Of a stretch of DNA of 64,000 bases, positions 1-12,084 are shown one piece after another (the first letter of the stretch is position 1; each line of letters begins with the position of its first letter). The position numbers and the translations under genes were made by a program. Source of the stretch: Antedon bifida (Eukaryota; Echinodermata; Crinoidea; Comatulida; Antedonidae); assembly GCA_963402885.1 (NCBI GenBank), contig OY727103.1, positions 4,316,501 through 4,380,500 of the forward strand. Direction: 5' to 3'. The notes below the pieces were generated by a model. The model worked only from the letters and a program-made list of their open reading frames with translations. It did not search any database and was not told the DNA's origin.

Positions 1-238
1 ACAAAAAAGAAGTTATTATTGTTATGTAGCATTTCTTCCTGTGATACACAACTACTTTTCTCTTTTCGTCAAGCTAGAGATCAAGCTAAATGGGGCTTCT
101 TTTTTTTAATGCTAGGCTTGTATTGAGCTTTTTGAAAGAAAAACACCAACCAACATATACTGTAGCCATTTCCTTTTATCTCATTCAGTAAAGAACAGTG
201 ATTATTGATTTATTTATCAAGTTTTTTTTTTAAATGGT

Positions 239-389
239 TCTAGTAGAAGAAGTAGGGACAATTCTCTGTGAAACAAACAAGGAGAAGTATATGTCTTAAC
301 TTTACGGCTCAATCTCTATAAAGGAGATAACCCTATTAAGGGGACACTTTGTTGGGTCTCAAAGGTATCCCCTTAATAGTGGTTCCATT
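239..389. repeat. Degenerate copy of a short inverted-repeat element (family C)
   Basis: A region beginning GGTTCTAGTAGAAG and ending CCTTAATAGTGGTTCC resembles the better preserved copy at 56260-56410, including the internal phrase TTTGTTGGGTC. It lies in the FANCI intron just beyond the donor of the 398-577 exon. Terminal repeats are eroded, so the call rests on similarity to the other copy. Confidence 0.4.
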
Positions 390-397
390 CCACTTAC

Positions 398-3300
398 AAG
401 TTCAAAATCTTCCATCTCACTGCTAATCATCCTCTTAGCTAACATCATCATTACTTCATCCAGTTTGTCCACAAGTTTCACAACATTCACGTTTTCGTCT
501 TCTTCTTCATCATCTGTTTGTCCTCTTATTTTCTTGCAGAACAACAAGCTGTGACAGATTGCCATTAAGAGGTGTGTCTGCAAAAATGAACAAGATACAT
601 GACTAGGATTTTGTATCTGGAGGTATGCTGAAACATGCATCAGCGACTTCTTCATTCTTTTGCGTTCACTTATAAGCCCACCATGGGATATAATTAGTTA
701 TAGTCAGTTCAGTAGTTCTGTACTTACAAGTGGCTCTGTAACATAAACATTGTCTCCTTGGGCAGTGATGCATGGCTCCAGTTTGACTGGTGGAAGCACT
801 TCTTCATCTTCTGCATAGTATCGCTGAAATTGATTGTACAACAGCTCTAGGATTTGACCTTTCAACTTGTGGTTGTTGGCGAGAGCTTCATACAAACCCT
901 ATTGGAATAAGAACTGGATTTAATAAAATCAAGTATAAACAATGTTACTCCTATTTAGATATCACAATTGTTTTACTTATGTGGTTTTACTATCTGCAAT
1001 CTCTTACAAATACATGAAGTTTATTTTCTCATACCTCGTACAGAATTAGCCTGACGTCAGCTTGCTGGTTGAAGGTACGCCGTAAACTCCCCAAGATCTC
1101 TGAACAGACAATGGCTTCATAGTCTGGAGAAGTCTTCTGGTGAACATCAACAACAACCTTTAACACAGACATCAGTTAAATACATGCCGTTATAAAGTGT
1201 TCTGGTAGATCTGCATTTCTCAGCAGTGATACTGGAATTTGTTTTACTTAAAAATGAATGAACCGAAAGACCAACAAAGATCTTTAGGATCTTTTTCTTT
1301 AATAAACTTAGCGAGTGAGTGGCCGAGCGTTTAAAACAGTGGAACCGTAATAATGTAGCCATAACACTGACAAAGGTTCGAAGGCTTACTCGCTCCTAGT
1401 TCTGGTGGTAGTTCTTTCTCGGAAAAGGACTATAAACCGTAAGTTCAGTGTACACATCTAGCCCATGTGCACTTTAAAGAACCCTCTTTTGAGATGAGCT
1501 TACCCCGTGACACAAAACCACTCATCATACCTGGACCCTCTGGGAGAGTAGTATTTGACTGAAGAGGATACCCAGTATAAATAATAATAAAAACTCTAGA
1601 TCAATCAGGAACAATGGGTTGGTCTTAAAATAGCGGACATACCTGAGATGATGAGCAGGCTATCTGGCTAGACTGACTGGATGGAAGACTGCCATACACC
1701 TTAAAGTTCTTAAGAATCAGTAGATATCCAGTAGCAGCAAGTTTTCTACTCTCAACTTGTCTAAACAAAAGAAAATAGAAAAAAGTAATATCAAGATGTA
1801 ACACCATACTGGGTGAATTTCATATTCATAATAATGCAAGGAACTCCATATTTTTAAAGGTAGGCTTATTTCATGGCTACTAAATCTAAAAAAGAATTTG
1901 TTACTGGTACTGTATGTTTCCACTACAATAGATTAGAAGAAAAATGAAATTAGGAAAAATTAGAATATAAAAAAGAAGAAAAAGATAATCTACCTTGAGA
2001 AAAGGGCTTTGCGGAGCATAAGCATGAGGGCGTCTTTCAGTGTCATGCTTATTTTCACGAGAGGCTGAATAGCAACCAGCAACCCCTTGGCTGTGTCCAG
2101 TGGAAGTTGCGTTAGGTAGTCAAACGTTTCTCGCACCTTTGATTGATAATCTAGCGCCGTCTGCGGTGAAGCTTCAATAATGTTGGACAACAGTTCTGTA
2201 ATTGGATAAAAGTAATTTTACAAATGACCAATAAGCATTCAGTATGAAAAATTCCAAATAAAGAAATGGAGGAGGGACAAACTTAGGAATTTTGGTTACT
2301 AACATATATTATAAGCTTCTTAAAAGACAAATAAAGAAAGTCCATACTCAAGTAATGATGAACTGGATGTGTGGAGCTGGTGATCAGATGGTTAAGGATT
2401 TGCTCAATGACATCCTGTCTGGCAGCTTCTTGCAGTTTAAAGATCTCTTGTAGGATGGAGATTCCAAGATGGCAGGCTTTCTGTGATGGAGTTAATATGG
2501 CTGTAGGCTCTGAAAAAATGTGTTGGAAATCCATCTACGATTGTTACAGTTGTTTTTTAGAAGATATTTATTTACAACGTACTAAAAGAGCTGTTCTTTT
2601 TTCATTCTCGTTTTATTTTACATTTATCATACAAAACTTGTTAAATCTTGGACATACATAGCTCTGGAGAGGCAAACTGTTTGGGAAGGATGCTTTTGTT
2701 ATAATATCATCACTAGACAGGAAGTATATTAAACTTAAATATGTTTATATTTAATTGGTTGGAAAGTGTTATATTATGTTTTTGTATTATCATAGCAGCT
2801 AGATGCACACAGGGAGTATATTCAACATTTTGTTTATCTCTATCTTTTATTATGAGTGTAGGTATGGTGACATGTCAACCCTAAAGATGTTTATATCAAG
2901 TTGTTTTTATTATTATACAAGCGTTTTTTGTATTATTAGCGTAGCAGTTAGTGGAATTATTTAAGCTGTTTATTTAGAGTGTTTACATACCATGCACTGA
3001 TACTTTACCAAACGCAGATTTTGGTCCATAGGATTCCATCAGAGAAAAACCCAACTCAATTAGACCGTGTGTTACATGGTCCCATCCCATGGAACTAAAA
3101 ACACAAATATTGAATTATTATTAATATTCATAGAATACTGTAACAAACATTTGTACATTTTTTGTAGATTTTATATGATCAGTACTTTATATGATGCATA
3201 CAAAAAAAACGTGGCTGTCTGACTATTTTCATTGTTTAAAATATATAGTTTTACTGATAGTATCTATACATTTATTCATTTCTCTTTAAAATACTTACTT

Positions 3301-6300
3301 AAAAAATATTGAATGATCCAAATCTCACCTGTTTTTGACGATGCTTAGAATATCTGATGCAATGTCAGGAATCGGTGGAGCAATTTCTAGACAAAATTTT
3401 AAAAACACAAACTTTAAATATGTTATTTATAAGGGAAAGCAGGACTACACATGGACAATAAATTGGCTGCGATTACATATTTTAATGTGTTTTTTTCCAG
3501 AGTTAGTTGATAAATTGGATGTTTAGAGTTTGGCTCTACAGTAATACAGTCCACTCATTCTGGAAAGTTAGGGGGAAAATGGCAAAAGGCTTCCTACTGT
3601 CTAAAGAGTTATGTTAGATAATTTATAGTGTTTTGATAACTCTTGTAACATGACCATAGTGCTGATTTCACCATTTTCCTCCTAATTGTGGAATAAATCA
3701 AAAGAGTACCTGCAATAAACTTGGACTCATTGTGTTTTTCTATATTTTTGTAGCACCTAAATATTGACGTCTTTAAGATTGAGATCATCTAAGAAAAAGA
3801 ATCGATGAAAATAGATACTAATAAGCACCTTTATTTAATCAATGATTTACATAAATTCTAGCACTACACGGTTACAAGGGTAGTACTTTTAGCAGGGAGC
3901 CTTCCTTAGAATTTTACCCACACTGTTGAACTAAGCACCATGGTGTGTAGGCCAAGGGGCTCACTGAGGTGGTTCAGGATCAAGCTGTTTTATATGATGC
4001 ATACAAACGTGTCTGTCAGATTATTGTCATGTTTAAAATATCTAGTTTTACTGATAGTATCATTCGTGTGTCATATTTTGTACGAACCTGTTCAGTAAAA
4101 GAATGTATTCTGGAAATCGCTAGTATCAGCGCTGTGGAAAATGGTTGCAATACAGCACTTGGGTCCCCTTGTTGTCTATCCTATAATGAATATAAATCAT
4201 AAGGTTAGGAGAGACCGCTTGATTCAGGTACTAAATAAAGGTCTGAAATATAAATCGAACTGAACTGTATGTAAGGCCCTCATATCCATTTGGCAGTAAA
4301 GAAAACAGATCCATATTATTTATATGTTAAAGACAAAGAGACTGGTTAACATGCTTAATGGGATCTCTGATGCTGGGTAGTTGTATTAGGGCTATTATGC
4401 TCTGGGGCCCCTTGAACTCTTGAGTTTAGTCAGTGAGTGCTCATAGCCAGTATGCTACTGGTTGTACAGTATTCTCATTTATTCTGTGGTCAACTACAGG
4501 TACTATCACAGTTTATTAGGGTCTCAGAGCAGAATAGAATTTAAAAAACTGGGCCAATTATAGTAAAGTGATAAGGTTTTTGTACTTTGCGTTTGGAGTT
4601 ACTATAAAGGATATTGATGTTACATATTGATATTTAAAAACGAGAAATATAAACCTTTAGGATTCGAACCAATTCCTTTCCTAGCGGTTGATCTTGTCTC
4701 ACTGCAAATGTTACATGCACAATGACCGTACCTTCTGTGTGTTGTATTGTTTCATTAGTGGTTGCTGATACACTATGTAAAAAAAACCATTTTTTAAATG
4801 TTTTATCTACAAGGTTTTAGAAACATGATAATCTGATCAAGGCTAAAAAAAAAAATAGCTCCCTCAAACTACCAAATATGGTAGTGATATGCCCAAATAT
4901 GTAGTGTTATGGAATCATCATGTACATATATGGGCACATAACATTTTTTTCGTCACATAAAGTTTGATAGTGTAGACAGAGCATAAGATTGTAAATTTAT
5001 ACTTAAATATACTTATATACCCTCTACACATACCTGAATATATCCTCACTTTCTTGCACTATATCTTGCTTTTCAACATTATTAAAGAAATTCAGTATTC
5101 CCTTTAAAACTAAATCTTTATGACCCTATAGGAAAAATGATCATGTTGATGATTGTAATAAACAGTTAATTTTGTTATTAAGATAAACTTTTATCTATAG
5201 TATTGCATTTCTGGAACGAATCATTTTTTATTATGTTTATATTCTATATAATGCATTTGTCAATTGTATGACCCACTTTACGAACCCCGGGAGAGGTGCG
5301 TCATTTGTTCAATGTGCACCATACCTTACAAATATCATTTCGTACCCTAGCGTCAAAAGTGACTTAACTTTAGGTGACCATGACAGACCCATTTTTACGC
5401 ATTGTGACCATGTTGTTCATGATATGGTGGGTTGTAAAGTGACAGGCATTGACACACCATTGTTCATTGAAGTGACGTACCACCTAGGTTTTTTGCATAA
5501 TTATTTGTAAATGACGCATCCATGACTCCAAGGGGTCGTATAGTGGCAAGTGCATAATATAGGCAGAAAGAGAAGTTACCAAGTTTATTTGATTATAAAA
5601 AAATATCTTTCTGTTTGAAGTTCTTTAAAAATAAAATGGAGCAAATGAAAAACTCACCTTGGTCGTTAGGACAAGAAGCTGGTAGATAAGTGGTGGTAAC
5701 TCTTGGAAATTCATGATGGGGAATCCCCTAATAACTTTCTTCATTACAAATGCAAGTTGGTCACTCATCATGGGGATTTCCCTTTAATAAAAATGAATAT
5801 TCATTATTAATCTCATGAATATTTAACAGGCCTAATTAAAGTTAACAGCAAACCTAATTATTATGCAAATCATTAATAAATCTTTATCAAGTTAAATTAA
5901 ACAATTAATTAATTAATTATTAAGATTTACCTGACCATTGAAGTCAGTGGTAGGATGCAGTGAGGTTCCCATCTATGAAAATAAAAAGATAAAACATTTT
6001 TCTTGTAAAATAATCTTATAACTTTTAAGATCATAGTTAATTAGTAATTCACAATTGCCTTAAGACTGTTTTTTTGTTTCTTTTTTGTGCCTTTTTGTTT
6101 AGTTTTATTTGTCAATTTGACGAAAGGAAGAACTTTTTTTTTTTTTTTTGTTCTCTCACTTAAATTAGATAATTAAATATGTTACTTATCTGGAGGACCA
6201 AACTTAAAGCCTTGGCTTAATGTGTCCTCCTCACACAATTGTATTTATTAATTTATGTTTCTGTTCATATTGTATTATATTGTGTGAAACAATAAACTTG

Positions 6301-7960
6301 AAACTTGAAAATGTATAGCTAGTCTTATTTCATATCCAACTTACCTACTCGAACACAAATTGTTAAGCACATAGTCTTTGAACTTTGACCCAGTCATATT
6401 ATTGTTGCCATGGAGAACATTATCCCTTGATGTCAGCGATGATAATATCTTTGGTAACAGCTCAAATGCCCTACAAAAATTAAGAAGTATTTATGTTGAT
6501 TAGGTCATTTGGTTCCATCATATTCTTGATGTTTTTTTTTATGCAGTTCAGATACCTCAGTGGGAAGGAGTTACCTCTATGTGGGTGAGAACGGTTCAGC
6601 TAAGATGTCCTACCTACTGCACATAGTACACTAGGAGCGGAGCTTATGGGAGAGTTACAGTACACTCTATGGGAGAGTTACAGTACACTCTATGGGAGAG
6701 TTACAGTACACTCTATGGGAGAGTTACAGTACACTCTATGGGAGAGTTACAGTACACTCTATGGGAGAGTTACAGTACACTCTATGGGAGAGTTACAGTA
6801 CACTCTATGGGAGAGTTACAGTACACTCTATGGGAGAGTTACAGTACACTCTATGGGAGAGTTACAGTACACTCTATGGGAGAGTTACAGTACACTCTAT
6901 GGGAGAGTTACAGTACACTCTATGGGAGAGTTACAGTACACTCTATGGGAGAGTTACAGTACACTCTATGGGAGAGTTACAGTACACTCTATGGGAGAGT
7001 TACAGTACACTCTATGGGAGAGTTACAGTACACTCTATGGGAGAGTTACAGTACACTCTATGGGAGAGTTACAGTACACTCTATGGGAGAGTTACAGTAC
7101 ACTCTATGGGAGAGTTACAGTACACTCTATGGGAGAGTTACACTCTATGGCCTTACCTTCCACTTGTAGGTTCTTTACTTTTTACAGCCTCGATATAAAA
7201 GTCTGTCAATTCTGCCAATCTGCTGCTTGATAGCTTATCAGTCTAAAGAAGGATGCAATTAAAAAAGTAAACAATCATATTCAGACATTATTTCAACTAG
7301 AAACGTATAGTAGAACAAAAACAGGTGCTTTTTACAAGAGGTGTGTCTCTCAGAGTTGGGTTGTGCAATGTGTAGGGTGTTTTGTTAGTTTATACAGAAA
7401 GATTTTTTGCTTGCCTAGACTAGAGACCTGTACGGAAACAGAATCTAAACTAGGGCTTCTCAACAGTAACACTTTTCTAGTGTGCACCGAATTGAAATTG
7501 TAAAATAATTTTATAGAACACATACACAAAAATGAGAATTATTTACTATACACTTTTTATTACCTCAACCAGAAGAAATGCAATGATATCCGTGGCAACC
7601 TTAACATTAATGGTAGAATCTTGTAGTAGGTTTATACAGGCTGTAAAAACCATGTGTCTGGCTTTCATACCATCTTCATATTTATCGCAGCCTTTTAACA
7701 GCGCCCTCAACAGGATGATAGGATCACCAACCGTGCCAATAACCCGCCTAGTCAACATGTCAGATATTTTCTACACAAGCAGAGAAAAGAAAACTAATAA
7801 AATAAAAAATTAAATTATAAAATGCATATCTCTCTTGGGAAGTAAGTAAGTAATTGTATACTACTATACTAACCTGTGGTGCATCAATTAAAGAGTTGAC
7901 AAGCTTGGTGAGACCTGTAAGTTTACCAGTTTCATACAGAATTACTATCTTTTGGTCCAT
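398..7960 (-). CDS. FANCI: FANCI, Fanconi anaemia group I protein (5' 18 coding exons; C-terminus outside window)
   Basis: FANCI pairs with FANCD2 in the nuclear ID2 complex that is monoubiquitinated during interstrand-crosslink repair. Eighteen coding exons, all with GT/AG ends, read in one frame of 724 codons: 7874-7960, 7564-7770, 7157-7242, 6345-6470, 5931-5972, 5658-5781, 5034-5125, 4655-4772, 4088-4180, 3710-3788, 3329-3386, 2991-3094, 2348-2509, 1994-2195, 1643-1760, 1035-1157, 728-898, 398-577. The start ATG (MDQK) is at 7960. Signature blocks include [31 protein letters not shown] and SSEMEDFEL. Lys522 in LRKALF matches the human K523 ubiquitin site, and three SQ motifs (Ser555, 558, 565) match the human phospho-cluster. 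Human FANCI is about 1330 aa, so about 600 residues lie beyond base 1. A 5'-UTR exon end (7961-7998) has its own CAG acceptor at 7999-8001, implying an upstream non-coding exon. Confidence 0.95.
1308..1598 (+). mobile_element. tRNA-derived SINE in a FANCI intron
   Basis: The head folds like a type II tRNA (Ser/Leu-like): an A-box GGCCGAGCG at about 1321, a B-box GGTTCGAAG at 1375, and matching ends AGCGAGTGAGT and ACTCGCT about 85 bases apart. A tRNA-unrelated body of about 170 bp follows, ending in an AATAATAATAAAAA tail. It sits between FANCI exons 1035-1157 and 1643-1760, antisense to the gene. Not a functional tRNA: the acceptor stem is imperfect and a body and tail are attached. Confidence 0.75.
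4857..4983. mobile_element. MITE family A, copy 1
   Basis: One of five copies of a 110-170 bp inverted-repeat element whose consensus ends read AAGCTCTGTCTACACTATC and its complement. The interior holds repeated ATATGGTAGTGATATG and a CATCATGT block. The left terminus here is degenerate (AGCTCCCTCAAACT); the right reads AGTTTGATAGTGTAGACAGA. Located in a FANCI intron. Confidence 0.75.
6646..7150. repeat. 23-bp minisatellite (about 22 near-perfect copies) in a FANCI intron
   Basis: The unit TATGGGAGAGTTACAGTACACTC repeats about 22 times with almost no divergence. Because 23 is not a multiple of three, each reading frame cycles through the same 23-codon peptide, giving three long but meaningless open frames. 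The array's last truncated unit reaches to within a few bases of the donor (7151-7156) of FANCI exon 7157-7242. Confidence 0.97.
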
Positions 7961-7999
7961 TGTGTTGGTTATGTGTACAGTATTCCTCAATTAAATTAC

Positions 8000-8850
8000 T
8001 GTGAAAAAAAAACAAGTCAAGAATATTCATCCCGAAAGTTGTTGTGTTCTTATTTAGCGGATATTCATTTGTCATTTTAGCCTTGGTATGAGTTGGCATA
8101 AGTACGGCTGGTTGACCCGGTTTTAGATTCACCCCTGCACTTCACAGATGGGGCAGGGACAGGCCTAGCTAGCTAGGGCTAGTCCTAGCCCCTTATTTAT
8201 TTAGACCTTTTTATACTCTGCTAGTCTATCTATACTAAAAAGTATAATACTAACTAGCCTTAGCAGGTGTAATGCCAAAATAAAGTGAACTGGCTAGCTA
8301 GGCATCATATAGGCCTAGGCCTAAGCCTATTCTAGGCCTAGCCTATACTATACTATAGTATTTATAGGGCGTAGGCCTACCGCTTAGGCCCGATAATAAT
8401 ATATAGGCCTAGGCCTATAGGCGCGCCTAGGATAGGGCCTACCTAGGCCAACGCCTAGCCCTAAGGGTAGCCTACTAAGTACTAGCCTAGCCTAGGCCTA
8501 CTTTCTTAGTACTAGCCTAGGCCCTACCTAGCTAGGCTTTAGCCTGGATAGGCTAGGCCTAGCTATATCTAGAATAGGCCCTATCATCTATACTAATATA
8601 TTTAATAGGAAGGTTGAATTTACCAATGACTAAAACCAGATAATCAAATATTCATTCAAATCTGCGTTCTTGATTTTAGCTTGGCCCTAGGCCTAGAGGT
8701 CTCCAGTTGAAATTTCAATATTCGCGCGAGTTCTCCTCCTCACCTCTCCTCCCCCCAGAGCCAGCTCTTTCGTCGCGCTCCCTCACCGGTTACACGCAAT
8801 TGCGGTTTGCTGCAGCACGTCCCTGAGAGTGAGGCATACATATATTGTAT
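8000..8850 (-). promoter_or_regulatory. FANCI 5' region: putative CpG-containing promoter and first intron
   Basis: The coding start at 7960 is preceded by a splice acceptor at 7999-8001, so transcription should start further up. Sequence from about 8700 to 8830 is locally GC- and CpG-rich (TTCGCGCGAG, TTTCGTCGCGCTC) with a pyrimidine-rich CTCCTCCTCACC stretch, unlike the AT-rich surroundings, and is the best promoter candidate. No TATA box is evident. The exact start site and the donor of the non-coding exon could not be fixed. Confidence 0.5.
8157..8610. repeat. AGGCCTAG palindrome cluster in the predicted first intron of FANCI
   Basis: Some 450 bp are composed largely of overlapping TAGGCCTA, CTAGCCTAG and CTAGCTAGG words, many self-complementary, plus one AscI-like GGCGCGCC. 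Similar clusters occur at 17080-17360 and 58080-58410. Isolated TAGGCCTA words occur throughout the window. Confidence 0.85.
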
Positions 8851-11800
8851 TTGTCTTGAGGTATTGCCTGTTGAAGAATAGCACGGGCTATTCCATTTTA
8901 CTGTGGGTAATTACGTCAAATTTATAATAAATATTGAAAAACTGCATAAATACAAACGATTTCCTGATTGCTGCCCTCTATATATTTTATTCCATGGATT
9001 TTTAACTGTATTTAAAGATACTATTTGCTGTATATTGTAGAAACCTACTGTGTTTTCTTTCACATTTTTACTTTGATAAATTACGGTGTATTTTTGTAGT
9101 ATGAGTTAAGGTTTTATTTCAATTGCCATATACAATTAATAAGAAATAACACAAGGTCAAAAGATGGCGATATAAATTCAAAATGATCAAGGGAATTTTC
9201 CATCGAGGGTATTAAAAAGAAAATACCCGGCACGGGTCATACTATATTGGATAATTTTTTAAAAGCATAACATGGCACAGGCGTACATGCATAGGCTATA
9301 CAAGTTTTTAAATTTCATATAAACATTATTTTGATGATTTGCATCTCTAAGTATGATTATTAAGAATGTCGGTTTTTAATTCAATTTAAGTTTCATCTTA
9401 CTCAATGACAGATTCATCTTTTTAACAATGCTCATTTTACTGCTCTAATTTTGTTCCAATATACCAAACCTAAAATTAAACATAACCAAAGTCCTAAGTT
9501 AAATATGTAATTTCTGTTATTTTTAGAGCGAGTTCGTTTTACGGTACTTATAAAGTATTTAATTGTTGTAATAACCAATTTAACGATGACCACCATATTT
9601 ACCAACCTGAGAGATTTAAAATGCGGGACAGACTATTTTTGTAGGGGGTGAGGGCGTGATCGGACACGAAGTATTTACAGCCCCCTCCCCCTAGTGGTGC
9701 TTGCGACGGAAACAAATTTAGTTCACTGGCACTATGGCCGGAAATATTACTATCGCACGTAAAATTCATGATGAATGGCACCTCTTGTATTGGTACGGTA
9801 AGCGATGCAAATATTTTAGATTGTATGTTACTCTTTTTTTGTTAATCTATAATTCAACGTTTTTCAGCATGCTGATTCTTGAAATTATTTTATTAATGAA
9901 CATTTTTTGGAGTGCAAAAATTGAACTGATCCACCAACCAATAGCAAGAAAATTGGGTTTACCTTTCATAAACGCACACATGTCAAGTGTAATTATTGCG
10001 ATCATGACAAACGCATGGTTATAGGCCCATCCTCGTCACGGCGAGCGACCACGGACACATTATTGTAAACTTTCCCCTGATATTACGTATTTTATTGATG
10101 TGTGGTGTAATAATACAAATAGGCCTACTCGTATAATGTTCTATACTTTTAAAATATACCAATTAATTTGAATGCATTTTCTTCTCAAATTGTGATAAAA
10201 AATGATAACGCATCGTATTATAGGCCTACCTAGGTTTAAACGCGTATTTCCGATTAAAAAACACTTGAAATGCGGCTGTCCCGAACGATGCGAGACGGTT
10301 GGCAGGGCCGTAGCCAGGATTTGTCAAGGGGGATTCGGACACTAAGTATTTGGGTCCACTCCACATACCCCTCCCCCCCCCCCGGGTGGGGCATTAGGCG
10401 AAGCGAATTTTGTTGGGGGTGGGGCCTGAGACGAAGCAAATTTTGTTAAATGACACCCCTAGATGGCCGGAAAAGACACTCTCATGCAGCATGCTACCAA
10501 TGTGCAAAACGATCGTACTTGGACTCGTGGACTATTTAAAGGACGATAACATTTGTTTCCATATGTTAGATGCGCGTGCTCTGTGCGGAACCGCCGATTG
10601 TTTTATCATTTACTACGTATTTTGTTTTGTTCAATAAGTTCAATGCGAACGTACGTCTAGGAGAAGCCCCGAAAAAAGCACACTGGATGAAGGCAAATGC
10701 AATTCTTATTATAGCTCTATCTATAATATTTATTTACAGCAATTTGTTGAGGAAATTAAATATGCCAATGTAAATAGGTGATATTGATACATTTGAGTAC
10801 GTATCGGCTGGTGGTCTAGAAAAAAATAATCGGATGCTATAATGTGAACTACAGTACATGATACCATAGATATTATAGTGTAAAATATTAATATTCACTA
10901 TAATCCTCTATGATACATTATACTTCATAGCCACACATAAATACTGATGTATGTTGGAAGGCTATATACTTTATGCATGCTGCCTGACTGCCCGTGATGA
11001 TCTAAACAATTGGTACGCAGTTGTCTGGCGGTGTCCTTTGTACGAATCGTTCGTGCCCCAGCTCGCTGTGAGATGCATCAATATCATGTTACATGCAGGG
11101 ACCAAACATTTATTTTTCAGGTTAAAATCGGCAATTCATGTGCAACTCTTAGAAATTTACAGACACGTATCACTCGAAGTACGCTCATACAGGGAAGAAG
11201 GTACTGTATGTGTTATTCCGAACGAGTTTACGAATTTTTCAATTTACGAACAACTTTTTGTACTGTGTGGGGCACGTATTTGGAGGATTTCCGGAGATGA
11301 GGGTGAGGTATTGGGCATGTCGAGGATGGGGGTTCGCAGTCGGTTAATAGGGGTTCACTGTAAAGGGGGGTTCGCCCGAACCATAAAACCCCCCTGGCTA
11401 CGGGCCTGGTTGGTAACTATGGACCACATAAATAATTTTAAGTAGCCTTACCATTTGTTTGTTGGAATTAATGGGATCGATTAATTACAAAACTATTGAA
11501 TATTATGTAATGTCGTACCTTATACCGCCAAACCAAAAATTTGGTGCTGAGAGATTTTTTTGTCTTATCTTACACTTTGATAGCATGTGTTATTGGTGGT
11601 ACAATTCAGAATAGAATAGGACAGGCGGCTTAGCGTTAAACCCGGCCGATGTAAAAATCGGATAAAGTTAATTTTCAGTCTAAATGTCGTCAAATTTAAT
11701 AACACTTTGTAATAGGCCTATATATATATACAATAATTAACTAAAAATAAACTTATAAATTTGTAATTGTGTTCTGACCGCTCTAAAGGTACTTTTTCAC

Positions 11801-12084
11801 CGGTTGGTCTCTTCCCCTCACGCCGCTCCTTTTGTATATTCTTATTGATGATATAATTCTGCTTATGCCATATTTTTCTAATCTATTTTTAAATGTGCCT
11901 GTAAAAATCCTAATAATAAATATGAACCTCTAACCACTGAAATTTTATAAAAGACTTACTTATACAGTGTTATTTAGGGTTAAAATTCAATTAGTAAACA
12001 ATATGCATATACATACATAGTAGATTAATAAAATTTACAGCTTGCCCAGCTTGTTTAAATGGACCCGCACTCATGGTTACAAAA
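8851..12084. other. Intergenic sequence with no supported gene; transposon-end fragments
   Basis: No open frame here has convincing coding character. 9600-9760, 10300-10480 and 11310-11420 carry G/C-rich runs next to phrases such as GTAGCCAGGATTTG and CCCCCTGGCTACGGGCC, read as ends of a dispersed repeat in two orientations. An imperfect hairpin lies at 10843-10930 (arms containing CATAGATATTATAGTG). The plus-strand frame at 10951-11445 runs into one of these repeat ends and is not a credible gene. Confidence 0.6.
10300..10480. mobile_element. Transposon-end-like fragment
   Basis: The sequence starts near GCAGGGCCGTAGCCAGG, passes a C/G homopolymer run and two close copies of GAAGCRAATTTTGTT, and ends near CCTAGATGGCCGG. 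A related arrangement appears at about 9640-9760, and the complementary CCCCTGGCTACGGGCC end is at 11380-11410. Family assignment is not possible by eye. Confidence 0.45.

Noticed and set aside
1308-1396. Functional tRNA gene
   Set aside because: A- and B-boxes are present but the acceptor stem is imperfect and the sequence continues into a SINE body and A-rich tail.
6646-7230. Three long overlapping plus-strand open frames (up to 194 codons) of a repeating 23-residue peptide
   Set aside because: Product of the 23-bp minisatellite; the same peptide appears in every frame and the array is intronic to FANCI.
9734-10024. Plus-strand 96-codon open frame with a hydrophobic stretch
   Set aside because: Starts within a dispersed repeat end and shows AT-driven Ile/Leu/Phe composition; no splice or homology support.
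10951-11445. Plus-strand 164-codon open frame
   Set aside because: Its last third is the CCCCTGGCTACGGGCC repeat end; no recognisable domain and a competing frame overlaps it.
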